Numbered from the stretch's first letter, positions 5,585 to 13,565 are shown. The stretch is DNA of 13,665 bases from an uncultured Alphaproteobacteria bacterium (GCA_934203105.1 CAKPYQ010000027.1:1-13665); one strand, 5' to 3'. The notes: a model not told the origin generated them from the sequence alone. Numbers and translations are program-made.

Positions 5585-8069
5585 AACAAAAACACCTTTA
5601 ACATTAAATCGTGGAAAATTGGAATTGAAAAAGCCTTTGGAGCGTTCTCAAATTCGTCCGAATTACGGCTCTTCATCGAAAGTTGTTCAAGTTGAAGTGC
5701 GTAAAAAAAGAACGCCTCAAAGCGGCGTTGGGACTTCCTCGGGATTAAGTGAAGCTGCACAGGCGCAAAAGTTAAAGCTGTTGCTGGAAGCCAAAAAGGT
5801 CGAGGAGCAAAAAGCAGCCGCACGCGCCGCCGAAGAAGAAAAAAAGGCAAAAGAATTAGCGGCCGAAAAAGAAGCGCAAGCCAAAGAAAAGGCCGAAGCC
5901 GATAAAAAAGCGGACGAACAAAAGGCCAATGAAAAACAAATTTCAAATGCGCCCTCCGGTGTTGCTGTGGCTGAAAAAAATTCGTCAAAGGACGATAAGA
6001 AAAAACATACAGGTTATAAAAAAGACTCAGATGAGGACGAAGAAGCTTCTTCTGCTAAAAATCGCAAAAAATCGGGTGGCGATGACAAAAATATGATGAT
6101 GCCGAAACGATCCAAAAACGGCGGTGATGAACGCCGTCAAGGCAAGTTTAATATGTCGGCTTATATGGGGGGCGGCGACGATGACGATGATGATAATTGG
6201 GGACAACGCCGCGGGCGGTCTTTGGCGTCCATTCGTCGTGCACGCGAAAAAGAAAAATTGAAACATCAAGAAGCGCTTAAAACGGCCGAAAAAATCTGTC
6301 GTGAAGTGACAATCCCCGAAACAATCACGGTGCAAGAATTGGCTAACCGTATGGCTGAACGCGCTGCCGTTGTTGTTAAAACTTTGATGAATATGGGGGT
6401 TATGGCCACCATTACGCAAACGATTGACGCAGATACGGCGGAATTGGTTGCAGAAGAATTGGGACACAAAGTCATTCGTGTTGCCGAAGCTGATGTTGAA
6501 AATGTTTTGCACAGTGAAGAAGATAAACCGGACGAATTATTACCGCGTCCGCCTGTTGTTACGGTTATGGGGCACGTTGATCACGGTAAAACATCCCTGT
6601 TGGACGCGTTGCGTTCAACTAATGTTGCCAGCGGAGAAGCCGGCGGCATTACGCAACATATCGGTGCTTATCAGGTGACTTTGCAAAACGGCCAAAAAGT
6701 GACATTTATCGATACCCCGGGACATGCGGCTTTTACGGCGATGCGTGCGCGTGGTGCGAAAATTACGGACGTTGTGATTTTGGTTGTGGCGGCCAATGAC
6801 GGCGTTATGCCGCAAACAATCGAAGCGATTGCACACGCCAAAGCGGCGGGTGTTCCGATTGTCGTTGCGATTAACAAAATCGATGTTGTCGGTGCCAATC
6901 CGGAAAAAGTGAAAATGGATTTATTAAACCACGAAGTCGTTGTTGAAAGCTTGGGTGGTGAAACGTTGTGTGTAGAAGTTTCTGCCAAAAAGAAACTGAA
7001 CTTGGATAAATTGGTGGAAGCGGTTTTGCTGCAAGCAGAAGTGTTGGATTTAAAGGCAAATCCGAATCATACGGCGCAAGGAGTTGTTGTTGAATCCAAA
7101 ATGGAAAAAGGGCGCGGTCCTGTCGCAACAGTTTTGATTTCCAGAGGGACTTTAAAAGTTGGTGATGTTTTTGTTGTCGGTCAAGAATGGGGACGCGTGC
7201 GTTCTTTGTTGGACGACAAAGGACAACGTTTGCAAAAGGCTTTGCCGGCTCAACCGGTTGAAGTTGTGGGCTTGCAAGGCGTTCCGTCCGCGGGTGATGA
7301 TTTATTTGTTGTGGACAACGAAGCCAAAGCACGTGAAGTATCGGGCTATCGGCAACGCAAAGCGCGTGAGGCTTTGTCGATTAAGCGTGTCGGCAGCGGT
7401 TCTACAATGGAACAAATGTTCGCACAAATTAAGGCCGGTGAAACAAAAGAATTCCCTGTTATTATCAAGGGCGACGTTCAAGGTTCCGTGGAAGCTTTAC
7501 AAGGTACGTTGGCAAAAATTGCCAATGACGAAGTGCGCATTCATGTTATTCACGCGGGTGTTGGGTCAATCAACGAATCCGATGTGACTTTGGCCCGCGC
7601 AAGTAATGCGACGATTATCGGGTTTAACGTTCGCGCTAATCCGCAAGCGCGTGAAAATGCAAAACGCGACGGGGTTGACATTCGCTATTATTCGATTATT
7701 TATGATGTAGCAGATGATATGAAGAAAGCCGTCGAAGGATTGTTGACGCCGGAAACAAAAGAAAAGATTTTGGGTTATGCGGAAGTGCGCCAAGTCATTC
7801 ATGTTTCCAAAGTCGGCAATGTCGCGGGTTGTATGGTGACGGAAGGTTTAGTCAAACGTGGTGCAAAGGTACGTTTGTTGCGTGACAACGTTGTCATTCA
7901 CGAAGGCGAACTCAGCCAATTGAAGCGCTTTAAAGATGATGTTAAAGAAGTTAAAGCCGGCTTTGATTGCGGTATGAGCTTTGCGAACTATGACGATATT
8001 AAAGAAGGCGATGTCATTGAATGTTTCGAATTGGAACAAGTGGCTGTATCTTTGGATATAAAGGTGTAA
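5577..8069 (+). CDS. infB: Translation initiation factor IF-2
   Basis: GTPase that places initiator fMet-tRNA on the 30S subunit and promotes subunit joining. The product is 830 aa. Residues 1-235 are a low-complexity extension: an Ala/Glu/Lys-rich predicted coiled coil (about 60-120), a mixed charged stretch, and a Gly-Gly-Gly followed by six aspartates (198-206). An IF2 N-terminal subdomain lies at about 245-300. The GTPase domain has G1 GHVDHGKT (332-339), G3 DTPGH (379-383), G4 NKID (433-436) and G5 SAK (469-471). Domains II-IV follow, with the tRNA-binding C-terminal domain at about 730-830. The ATG at 5577 has gaagga 8 bp upstream. An in-frame ATG at 5562 is possible but has no such site. 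The start overlaps the ylxR stop, suggesting translational coupling. Confidence 0.97.
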   Translation: MSETKTPLTLNRGKLELKKPLERSQIRPNYGSSSKVVQVEVRKKRTPQSGVGTSSGLSEAAQAQKLKLLLEAKKVEEQKAAARAAEEEKKAKELAAEKEAQAKEKAEADKKADEQKANEKQISNAPSGVAVAEKNSSKDDKKKHTGYKKDSDEDEEASSAKNRKKSGGDDKNMMMPKRSKNGGDERRQGKFNMSAYMGGGDDDDDDNWGQRRGRSLASIRRAREKEKLKHQEALKTAEKICREVTIPETITVQELANRMAERAAVVVKTLMNMGVMATITQTIDADTAELVAEELGHKVIRVAEADVENVLHSEEDKPDELLPRPPVVTVMGHVDHGKTSLLDALRSTNVASGEAGGITQHIGAYQVTLQNGQKVTFIDTPGHAAFTAMRARGAKITDVVILVVAANDGVMPQTIEAIAHAKAAGVPIVVAINKIDVVGANPEKVKMDLLNHEVVVESLGGETLCVEVSAKKKLNLDKLVEAVLLQAEVLDLKANPNHTAQGVVVESKMEKGRGPVATVLISRGTLKVGDVFVVGQEWGRVRSLLDDKGQRLQKALPAQPVEVVGLQGVPSAGDDLFVVDNEAKAREVSGYRQRKAREALSIKRVGSGSTMEQMFAQIKAGETKEFPVIIKGDVQGSVEALQGTLAKIANDEVRIHVIHAGVGSINESDVTLARASNATIIGFNVRANPQARENAKRDGVDIRYYSIIYDVADDMKKAVEGLLTPETKEKILGYAEVRQVIHVSKVGNVAGCMVTEGLVKRGAKVRLLRDNVVIHEGELSQLKRFKDDVKEVKAGFDCGMSFANYDDIKEGDVIECFELEQVAVSLDIKV

Positions 8070-8073
8070 TAAA

Positions 8074-8472
8074 ATGGGTGTGAAAAAACAAGAATCGAAA
8101 ATGCCGAGCGAACGCCAATTGCGGGTCGGAGAAGAAATTCGTCATTTGATTTCAACGGCTTTATTGACGGTGGAATTATATGATGAAGACTTAAATCCGT
8201 CTATGGTAATGGTGACTGATGTTAAAGTCAGTCCGGATTTTTCATGGGCGACGCTTTATGTGCATTCGATCGGGCAAGCGGACGAACAAGCGATGGTTGA
8301 CGCGTTGAATCGTCATAAAGGTGTTTTCCGCAAACTGGTCGGCGATAAGGTTCGTTTGCGTATTACCCCCGATATTCGCTTTCGTTTGGACAACAGCTTT
8401 GAAGAAGCGGCCAAGATCGACGCTTTGTTCGATAATCCGGTCGTCAAAGCCGATATTGAAAAAGAAGATTAA
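8074..8472 (+). CDS. rbfA: 30S ribosome-binding factor RbfA
   Basis: Cold-shock-associated factor that binds the 30S subunit near the 5' end helix of 16S rRNA and assists late maturation. The 132-aa product has the compact KH-like RbfA fold. Recognisable parts are RQLRVGEEIRHLISTAL near the start, VTDVKVSPDFSWATLYVHSI in the middle and the C-terminal LRITPDIRFRLDNSFEEAAKID. It begins 4 bp after infB stops, with aaggtg as a ribosome site inside the end of infB. It is the last gene of the tight block; a new promoter starts 18 bp downstream. A weak 4-bp hairpin followed by T residues (8486-8508) may end some transcripts, but there is no strong terminator. Confidence 0.95.
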   Translation: MGVKKQESKMPSERQLRVGEEIRHLISTALLTVELYDEDLNPSMVMVTDVKVSPDFSWATLYVHSIGQADEQAMVDALNRHKGVFRKLVGDKVRLRITPDIRFRLDNSFEEAAKIDALFDNPVVKADIEKED

Positions 8473-8490
8473 AACTTTGATAATTCACCC

Positions 8491-8519
8491 TTGAAAAATG
8501 GTGTTTTTTGTGCTATACT
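8491..8519 (+). promoter_or_regulatory. Promoter of the 179-aa gene, extended -10
   Basis: TTGAAA (8491-8496) and TATACT (8514-8519) are 17 bp apart, with TG-C directly before the -10 as in an extended -10 promoter. Transcription would start near 8526, giving a leader of about 24 nt with a complete ribosome site. The -10 box lies inside the left arm of the inverted repeat at 8513-8544. Confidence 0.7.
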
Positions 8520-8544
8520 CCTTTTATAACAGAAAGGAGTATAG
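8513..8544 (+). promoter_or_regulatory. Perfect 12-bp inverted repeat covering -10 box and ribosome site
   Basis: ctatactccttt (8513-8524) and aaaggagtatag (8533-8544) are exact reverse complements around an 8-nt loop, extendable by G-U pairs at both ends. The left arm contains the -10 box and the right arm contains the Shine-Dalgarno sequence aaggag (8534-8539). RNA arriving from rbfA would carry both arms and could mask the ribosome site; RNA starting near 8526 would carry only the right arm. As DNA, the palindrome could also be a repressor site over the promoter. Both readings are inference; the repeat itself is certain. Confidence 0.75.
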
Positions 8545-8549
8545 TTATT

Positions 8550-9089
8550 ATGAATGAAGAAAATCGCAACAGATTATATGCTTTGTGTTCGTGGCTGGAA
8601 ACACGTCGAGAACATATCGTTCCCGATTTGGAAGATGCTTTTTATGACGAGCTGGAACAAGGTCAAGATTCTGCAAAAGTAGGGACAATTGTTGCTGAAA
8701 TCAAAAAAAGCAGCCGTACTCGTTTCTTGGATTTGTTGGACGGGGAAAAAGAAAAGCAAGTCGGCTTTGCTTTTTGTGCGCAACAAATGCATCGTGATGA
8801 ATTGTTTAATGAAGCCATTTCGGAAGTCAAAGAAAAAGGTTTGTTGACAAATGCAATGGAAGCTTTGCGCACGCCGGAGTTGACGGACGATGAAAAAATC
8901 GTTGTGTTGTTGGGCAGCTCGGAACGTTTGCCGTTGCCTCATCAACGGGTAAAGGCTAATTTGGTATTTTCGACGCGGGATTTAAAAACGGGTAAACGCC
9001 GTTTTCCGCGTATTCCGGTAAACGTTGTTATTGCCAATAATCAAGTCGTTGATGTTATTTTAACGCAGTCAAAACAAAACGAAAGATAA
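8550..9089 (+). CDS. Hypothetical protein, 179 aa, unrecognised
   Basis: I do not recognise this family. The product is a soluble, charged protein with no signal peptide or membrane segment. The N-terminal two thirds look mainly helical (LYALCSWLETRREHIVPDLE; acidic and rich in Glu/Lys). The last third looks like beta strands (KANLVFSTRDL, PRIPVNVVIANNQVVDVILT), suggesting two domains. Residues 100-135 (about MEALRTPELTDDEKIVVLLGS) may form a linker. The ATG at 8550 is chosen because aaggag lies 10 bp upstream; an in-frame TTG at 8508 lies upstream of the predicted transcription start. It has its own promoter and is followed by a strong terminator, so it looks like a single-gene unit placed between rbfA and truB. 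Codon use resembles the neighbours, with no sign of recent transfer. Confidence 0.8.
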   Translation: MNEENRNRLYALCSWLETRREHIVPDLEDAFYDELEQGQDSAKVGTIVAEIKKSSRTRFLDLLDGEKEKQVGFAFCAQQMHRDELFNEAISEVKEKGLLTNAMEALRTPELTDDEKIVVLLGSSERLPLPHQRVKANLVFSTRDLKTGKRRFPRIPVNVVIANNQVVDVILTQSKQNER

Positions 9090-9111
9090 TATTTTAATAA
9101 AAAATATACTT

Positions 9112-9149
9112 TTATGCCTTATCCTTTGGGGTAGGGCATAATTTTTTTT
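9112..9149 (+). terminator. Strong intrinsic terminator after the 179-aa gene
   Basis: A 13-bp stem (9112-9124 with 9129-9141, two G-U pairs), TTTG loop and eight T residues (9142-9149). It ends only 12 bp before the next start codon, leaving no space for a promoter between. Genes from 9162 onward must therefore rely on read-through or on a start point inside or before the hairpin. A TATACT at 9105-9110 could be a -10 box, but I see no matching -35. Confidence 0.85.
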
Positions 9150-9161
9150 AAGAGGTTAAAG

Positions 9162-10013
9162 ATGATTACGAAGACAGATTTTATTGCGCGGGTCAACAAA
9201 GAAATACTCAATAAACCCAAAAGTAAAGAAGAGAAAAAAAGACTGACACGGATAATTATTTATGATCATTTATTGGTGTTAGGAGCTATTTTTCTTTTTT
9301 GGCAAAATGCAAACGATAAGGAGATGTTGTACCTTATTCTTGTTGCTTTCTTCATCCTTCTGTTTTTGCCGACCTTACGCTTTTGCTCTTGGGCGCGGGA
9401 AGAAAAACTTAAAACTTTGATTCATCTGTTGGATATGCCGGCGGTCGAGTTTTGCAAAGATCCGGCTTATGCAAAACAAGTTGATGCGGCGCATTTGCTC
9501 CCCAATTTGGCTAAACAAGATTTGATTTTGCAAGGTGATCCTCCTTTTACGTTTGACGAGCCAAAAGCGACAGTTACAACACTCGGCGTTTATTATTCGC
9601 GTGTCAGACACGAAAATCGTTGTTTTCACGGGGTGTTTATTGAAATCAAGTTGGATAGCTTTTATGCCGATCCGGTTGTTTTTTCTTCCAAACGTTGGCG
9701 CAATCGTCGACCGGGATTAAATAAAGTCGTTTTCTTGGGGCAAGACGATCGATTCGATCTTTTTTCCAACGATGAAAAGGCTGCCAAGGATTTGTATTTT
9801 AAGCAAGTGGCCGGCAAATTATTGTGGATTGATAAAAGTTTAAAAGTTGATCGTATCGACGCTTCTTTTTATCAGGATCGACTTTATATAGCATTGCATA
9901 CGGATAACGCTTTGTTTGTTTATAGCAGGAAAAAAGACGCCAAAATATACGAAACGTCTTATGATAAAATCGCGATGTTGCAAAAGTATTGCGAACAATT
10001 TAAAGGTTTTTAA
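9162..10013 (+). CDS. Membrane protein, DUF3137-like
   Basis: A 283-aa protein of unknown function. A basic N-terminal segment rich in lysine (about 10-30) precedes two hydrophobic helices (about 31-48 and 54-73) joined by a short charged loop, then a soluble C-terminal domain of about 200 residues, probably cytoplasmic. The region around FDLFSNDEKAAKDLYFKQV, and later DASFYQDRLYIALHTDNALF, resembles the DUF3137 pattern, where a short DP/EA motif is followed by a helix and a final strand pair. The match is from memory and moderate. The ribosome site agagg (9151-9155) lies 6 bp before the ATG, immediately after the terminator hairpin. The stop codon abuts the truB start with no gap, so the two are translationally coupled, although no functional link is known. 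Confidence 0.75.
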   Translation: MITKTDFIARVNKEILNKPKSKEEKKRLTRIIIYDHLLVLGAIFLFWQNANDKEMLYLILVAFFILLFLPTLRFCSWAREEKLKTLIHLLDMPAVEFCKDPAYAKQVDAAHLLPNLAKQDLILQGDPPFTFDEPKATVTTLGVYYSRVRHENRCFHGVFIEIKLDSFYADPVVFSSKRWRNRRPGLNKVVFLGQDDRFDLFSNDEKAAKDLYFKQVAGKLLWIDKSLKVDRIDASFYQDRLYIALHTDNALFVYSRKKDAKIYETSYDKIAMLQKYCEQFKGF

Positions 10014-10919
10014 ATGGATCAAAAAATACGGAACGATATTAACGGTTGGTTGGTGGTGGATAAACCTTTAAATATGGGGTCGACTTATGTTGTGACGCAA
10101 ATAAAGCGCTTAATACACCCGATGAAAATCGGACACGGCGGAACGTTAGATCCGTTGGCCAGCGGTGTTTTGCCGATTGCATTGGGCAAAGCGACTCGAA
10201 CAGTTTCCTATGTAATGGACGGATTAAAAACGTACGAATTTTGTATTCGCTTTGGCGTGGCAACATCGACGGACGACGCGGAAGGTGAGGTTGTTCAAAA
10301 ATGTGATCATTTGCCTTCGGCCAAAGAGGTTAAAGCCATTTTACCCCGCTTTATCGGCGATATAGAGCAAATGCCACCGGCATACAGCGCTTTAAAAATC
10401 GACGGGCGTCGGGCGTATGATTTAATTCGAAAAGGCATTGAACCCGACTTAAAAAGCCGCATTGTGCATATTGAAAGTTTGGATTTGATTGATGTGTTAA
10501 GCGATGATGAAATGCGCTTTCGCGTCGTTTGCGGTAAAGGTACTTATGTACGTTCGTTGGGGCGGGATATTGCCCAAACCGTCGGCTCTTGCGGCCATTT
10601 ATCGTATTTGCGACGAACGGCGTGTGGGGCTTTTACAATAAAAGATTCTTTTTCGCTTGAAAAAATAAACGAATTGTGGTATAAAGGTGAACTGCAAAAG
10701 CAATTGTTTTCTGTTGAAACCGTTCTGAACGATATCTTGGAGCTGGCTTTGACCGAAAATCAAGCACGTGCTTTGTCGTTTGGCAGAGCCTTTACTGCGC
10801 CCACGGGGCTGGTAGACGGTGTTAAGTACAAAGCGACTTTGGACGGTTTGTTGGTTGCTTTTGTACAGGTCCGCGACGGCTTTGTTCGTCCGACCAAAGT
10901 GTTTAAACAATTTAAATAA
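10014..10919 (+). CDS. truB: tRNA pseudouridine(55) synthase TruB
   Basis: Converts uridine 55 in the T-loop of nearly all elongator tRNAs to pseudouridine and also helps tRNA fold. The 301-aa product has the catalytic motif GHGGTLDPLASGVLP with aspartate 46 as the expected nucleophile. Other family landmarks are KTYEFCIRFGVATSTDDAEGE (72-92, TruB tyrosine and TDD segment), MPPAYSALKIDGRRAYDLIRKG (120-141) and KGTYVRSLGRD (175-185). The C-terminal part (about 245-301) fits the small PUA-like domain. It starts directly after the stop of the DUF3137-like gene, with aaagg as ribosome site, and lies 18 bp before rpsO. The truB-rpsO-pnp order is widespread in proteobacteria. Confidence 0.95.
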   Translation: MDQKIRNDINGWLVVDKPLNMGSTYVVTQIKRLIHPMKIGHGGTLDPLASGVLPIALGKATRTVSYVMDGLKTYEFCIRFGVATSTDDAEGEVVQKCDHLPSAKEVKAILPRFIGDIEQMPPAYSALKIDGRRAYDLIRKGIEPDLKSRIVHIESLDLIDVLSDDEMRFRVVCGKGTYVRSLGRDIAQTVGSCGHLSYLRRTACGAFTIKDSFSLEKINELWYKGELQKQLFSVETVLNDILELALTENQARALSFGRAFTAPTGLVDGVKYKATLDGLLVAFVQVRDGFVRPTKVFKQFK

Positions 10920-10937
10920 GAAAAAGGAATATATACG

Positions 10938-11207
10938 ATGTCGATTCAAAAAGATAAAAAAGCCGAATTGATTAAACAATTCGCAACAAAACAAGGTGAT
11001 ACAGGTTCACCGGAAGTTCAAGTCGCTATTTTGACAGAACGGATTAAAAACTTAACCGAACACATGAAAGATCACAAAAAGGATTTTATTTCCCGTCGTG
11101 GTTTGTTGATGATGGTTGGTCAACGTCGCCGTTTGTTGGACTATGTTAAAGGCCAAAACACAGCACGTTATGAAGATCTTATTAAACGTTTAGGTTTACG
11201 TAAGTAA
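10938..11207 (+). CDS. rpsO: 30S ribosomal protein S15
   Basis: Primary 16S rRNA-binding protein of the central domain, needed for platform assembly. The 89-aa product is standard length and clearly S15: FATKQGDTGSPEVQVAILTERI (15-36), HMKDHKKDFISRRGLLMMVGQRRRLLDYV, and the end LIKRLGLRK. The ribosome site (aaaagg) lies about 10 bp before the ATG. It follows truB closely and is followed by the structured 120-bp gap before pnp. In E. coli, S15 represses its own translation through a pseudoknot in its leader; the 18-bp gap here leaves little room for the same device, although sequence inside truB could take part. Confidence 0.98.
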   Translation: MSIQKDKKAELIKQFATKQGDTGSPEVQVAILTERIKNLTEHMKDHKKDFISRRGLLMMVGQRRRLLDYVKGQNTARYEDLIKRLGLRK

Positions 11208-11214
11208 GAATTTC

Positions 11215-11297
11215 AAAAGGGGCGGGCAAGGGCTTTGCCCCTTTTACGGACTTTGGATTAAAAGGAAGTCCAATCGTTTTGAATGGGTCAAAGCGAT
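11215..11297 (+). promoter_or_regulatory. Three-hairpin pnp leader
   Basis: Three consecutive stem-loops fill the rpsO-pnp gap: (1) aaaaggggc 11215-11223 with gcccctttt 11237-11245, 9 bp; (2) ggactt 11248-11253 with aagtcc 11266-11271, 6 bp; (3) atcgttttga 11273-11282 with tcaaagcgat 11288-11297, 10 bp with one G-U pair and a 5-nt loop. They are only one to two bases apart. Hairpin 1 ends in just four T residues, so it is a weak terminator at best. Enterobacterial pnp leaders hold a double-stranded RNase III target that PNPase uses to control itself; this is a plausible but unproven analogue. Confidence 0.6.
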
Positions 11298-11327
11298 GTA
11301 TGATGTAGGTAGAAAGGTAAATTATAT

Positions 11328-13499
11328 ATGTCATTATTTAAAACTTATAAAAGAGAAATTGAATGGGGCGGACGTCCTCTTTCGATTGAAACCGGTAAAA
11401 TCGGTAAACAAGCAGATGCGTCTGTTATCGTCACTTATGGTCAAACAATCGTGCATTGCGCGGTGTGTGCAGCAAAAGAAGCTCCTGAAACATTCGAAGA
11501 TTTTATGCCGTTGACGGTAAATTATATCGAAAAAGCGTATGCTGCCGGTCGTATTCCGGGCGGCTTTTTTAAGCGTGAAGGCAAACCCAGCGAATTGGAA
11601 GTTTTAACTTCTCGATTGATCGATCGTCCTATTCGCCCGTTGTTTGCAAAAGGTTTCCATAATGAAACACAAGTCACTTGCACTTTGTTATCGCATGACT
11701 TGAAAAACAATCCGGATATCGTAGCAATGATTGCGGCATCGGCTGCATTGACATTGTCGGGATTGCCGTTCTTGGGTCCTATTGCTGCGGCCAGAGTCGG
11801 TTATATGAACGGTGAATACGTTTTAAATCCGGAAATGAAGAAAATTAAAGAAAGCGATTTGGATTTGGTCGTCGCTGGTACTAAACAAGGCGTGTTGATG
11901 GTTGAATCCGAAGCACAAGAATTATCCGAAGATGTGATGTTGGGCGCTGTTGATTTTGGTCACAAAGCTTTCCAACCGGTTATTGATATGATTATTTCTT
12001 TGGCCGAAGAATGCGCCAAAGATCCTTGGAAATTGCCGGCCGTACCTGCCGAATATGAAACGGTAAAGGCTGCTTTGGCCGATGCTGTGACGGAAGATTT
12101 GAAAGCGGCTTTTAAAATTCACCAAAAATTGGATCGTCAAGACGCTGTTGCGGCTGCAAAAGAAAAAGCTTTGGCTTTGTTTGCCGACAACGAAGTTTGC
12201 TTGCCGATGGTCGAGCCGATCTTCCACGATATGGAAGCGCAAATTATGCGTCAAGATGTTTTGAAAACAGGCATTCGTATTGATGGTCGTGATACAAAAA
12301 CCGTTCGTCCGATCGAATGCGAAGTCGGTTTATTGCCAAAAGCGCATGGTTCAGCTTTGTTCACACGCGGCGAAACACAAGCTTTGGTCATTGCGACATT
12401 GGGAACGGGTGAAGACGAACAAATCGTTGACGATTTAACGGGTGAATATAAGCAAACATTTATGTTGCATTATAACTTCCCGCCGTATTCTGTTGGCGAA
12501 GTTGGTCGTATGGGCAGCCCGGGGCGTCGTGAAATCGGTCATGGTAAATTGGCATGGCGTGCTATTCATCCGATGTTGCCGAAAGCGGAAGATTTCCCGT
12601 ACACAATCCGTGTTGTATCTGAAATTATGGAATCGAACGGCTCGTCCTCTATGGCGACGGTTTGCGGTTCTTGCTTATCGTTGATGGACGCGGGCGTTCC
12701 GATGAAAAAGCCGGTTGCCGGTATTGCTATGGGCTTGATCAAGGAAGGCGATGACTTTACGGTTTTGACCGACATTATGGGTGACGAAGATCACTTGGGC
12801 GATATGGACTTTAAAGTTGCCGGTACAAAAGACGGTGTAACTGCTTTGCAAATGGATATCAAGATTACATCTATTACAAAGGAAATTATGGGCATTGCAT
12901 TGGCACAAGCGCATGAAGGTCGTATCCATATTTTGGGTAAAATGGCCGAAGCGTTGGCTGAACCGCGTGCTGAAATTTCTCCGAATGCACCTCGTATTAC
13001 GCAAATTCAAATTGACAAAGAAAAAATCCGTGACGTGATCGGTACGGGTGGCAAAGTCATTCGTGAAATTGTTGAAAAAACGGGCGCAAAAGTTGATATC
13101 GATGATGACGGTGTTGTTCGTATTGCGGCTGTTGACGGCGCGTCTGGTCAAGCTGCTTTGGATTGGATTAAAGGCATTGTTTGTGAACCGGAAGCAGGTC
13201 AGGTTTATAATGGCAAGGTCGTTAAAATTATGGACTTTGGTGCGTTTGTAAACTTCTGCGGTTCGCAAGACGGTTTGGTTCATGTATCGGAAATTTTGCC
13301 GACTCGCGTCGAAAAAGTATCCGATGTGTTGAAGGAAGGCGATATGGTAAAGGTCTTGTGCATGGGCGTTGATAATCGTGGCAAGATTAAGCTGTCAATG
13401 AAGCGCGTTAATCAAGAAACGGGCGAATTGATCGAATTACCGGAAAAGCCGGAACATCACCACGAAAAACGTGAAAAGAAGCACGAAGAAAAAGCTTAA
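11328..13499 (+). CDS. pnp: Polyribonucleotide nucleotidyltransferase (PNPase)
   Basis: Phosphate-dependent 3'-to-5' exoribonuclease, a core mRNA-decay enzyme that works as a trimer. The 723-aa product has two RNase PH domains joined by a helical domain (first about 10-145, second about 315-540), then KH (IRDVIGTGGKVIREIVEKTG, 567-586) and S1 (about 622-692, GQVYNGKVVKIMDFGAFV). Substrate and catalytic landmarks are FFKREGKPSELEVLTSRLIDRPIRPLF (80-106, in part), the phosphate-binding NGSSSMA (437-443) and DHLGDMDFKVAGTKDG (488-503). The C-terminus ends in a short His/Lys/Glu tail with three consecutive histidines (710-712). Proteobacterial tails here may bind RNase E, but I see no known motif. 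The ribosome site agaaagg lies about 11 bp before the ATG. The leader contains three hairpins. Confidence 0.97.
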   Translation: MSLFKTYKREIEWGGRPLSIETGKIGKQADASVIVTYGQTIVHCAVCAAKEAPETFEDFMPLTVNYIEKAYAAGRIPGGFFKREGKPSELEVLTSRLIDRPIRPLFAKGFHNETQVTCTLLSHDLKNNPDIVAMIAASAALTLSGLPFLGPIAAARVGYMNGEYVLNPEMKKIKESDLDLVVAGTKQGVLMVESEAQELSEDVMLGAVDFGHKAFQPVIDMIISLAEECAKDPWKLPAVPAEYETVKAALADAVTEDLKAAFKIHQKLDRQDAVAAAKEKALALFADNEVCLPMVEPIFHDMEAQIMRQDVLKTGIRIDGRDTKTVRPIECEVGLLPKAHGSALFTRGETQALVIATLGTGEDEQIVDDLTGEYKQTFMLHYNFPPYSVGEVGRMGSPGRREIGHGKLAWRAIHPMLPKAEDFPYTIRVVSEIMESNGSSSMATVCGSCLSLMDAGVPMKKPVAGIAMGLIKEGDDFTVLTDIMGDEDHLGDMDFKVAGTKDGVTALQMDIKITSITKEIMGIALAQAHEGRIHILGKMAEALAEPRAEISPNAPRITQIQIDKEKIRDVIGTGGKVIREIVEKTGAKVDIDDDGVVRIAAVDGASGQAALDWIKGIVCEPEAGQVYNGKVVKIMDFGAFVNFCGSQDGLVHVSEILPTRVEKVSDVLKEGDMVKVLCMGVDNRGKIKLSMKRVNQETGELIELPEKPEHHHEKREKKHEEKA

Positions 13500-13530
13500 A
13501 AAAGAAAAAAGTATTTTAAGTTTTTGAATT

Positions 13531-13565
13531 AAAAGCCCTCTGATTTTTATCAAAGGGCTTTTTTT
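13531..13565 (+). terminator. Intrinsic terminator after pnp
   Basis: aaaagccct (13531-13539) pairs with agggctttt (13554-13562), a 9-bp stem continued after one mismatch by tgat/atca, with a TTTT loop and a T-run to 13565. It lies 32 bp after the pnp stop and closes the operon. The rest of the window (13566-13647) is AT-rich and holds nothing else I can identify. Confidence 0.85.

Noticed and set aside
5203..5988. 261-codon open frame on the minus strand across ylxR/infB
   Set aside because: It is the antisense of two well-supported genes, with a composition (Phe/Leu/Arg/Ser-rich) typical of a shadow frame.
5817..6010. Repeat array or CRISPR-like repetition in the infB 5' part
   Set aside because: The repetition is codon-level Ala/Glu/Lys low complexity of the IF-2 N-terminal extension, without uniform repeats or spacers.
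8508..8549. 14-residue extension of the 179-aa protein from TTG 8508
   Set aside because: The codon lies upstream of the predicted transcription start and has no ribosome site.
12675..13283. 202-codon open frame on the minus strand inside pnp
   Set aside because: Antisense to the conserved KH/S1 and catalytic region of PNPase; Asn/Phe/Arg-rich shadow with no ribosome site.
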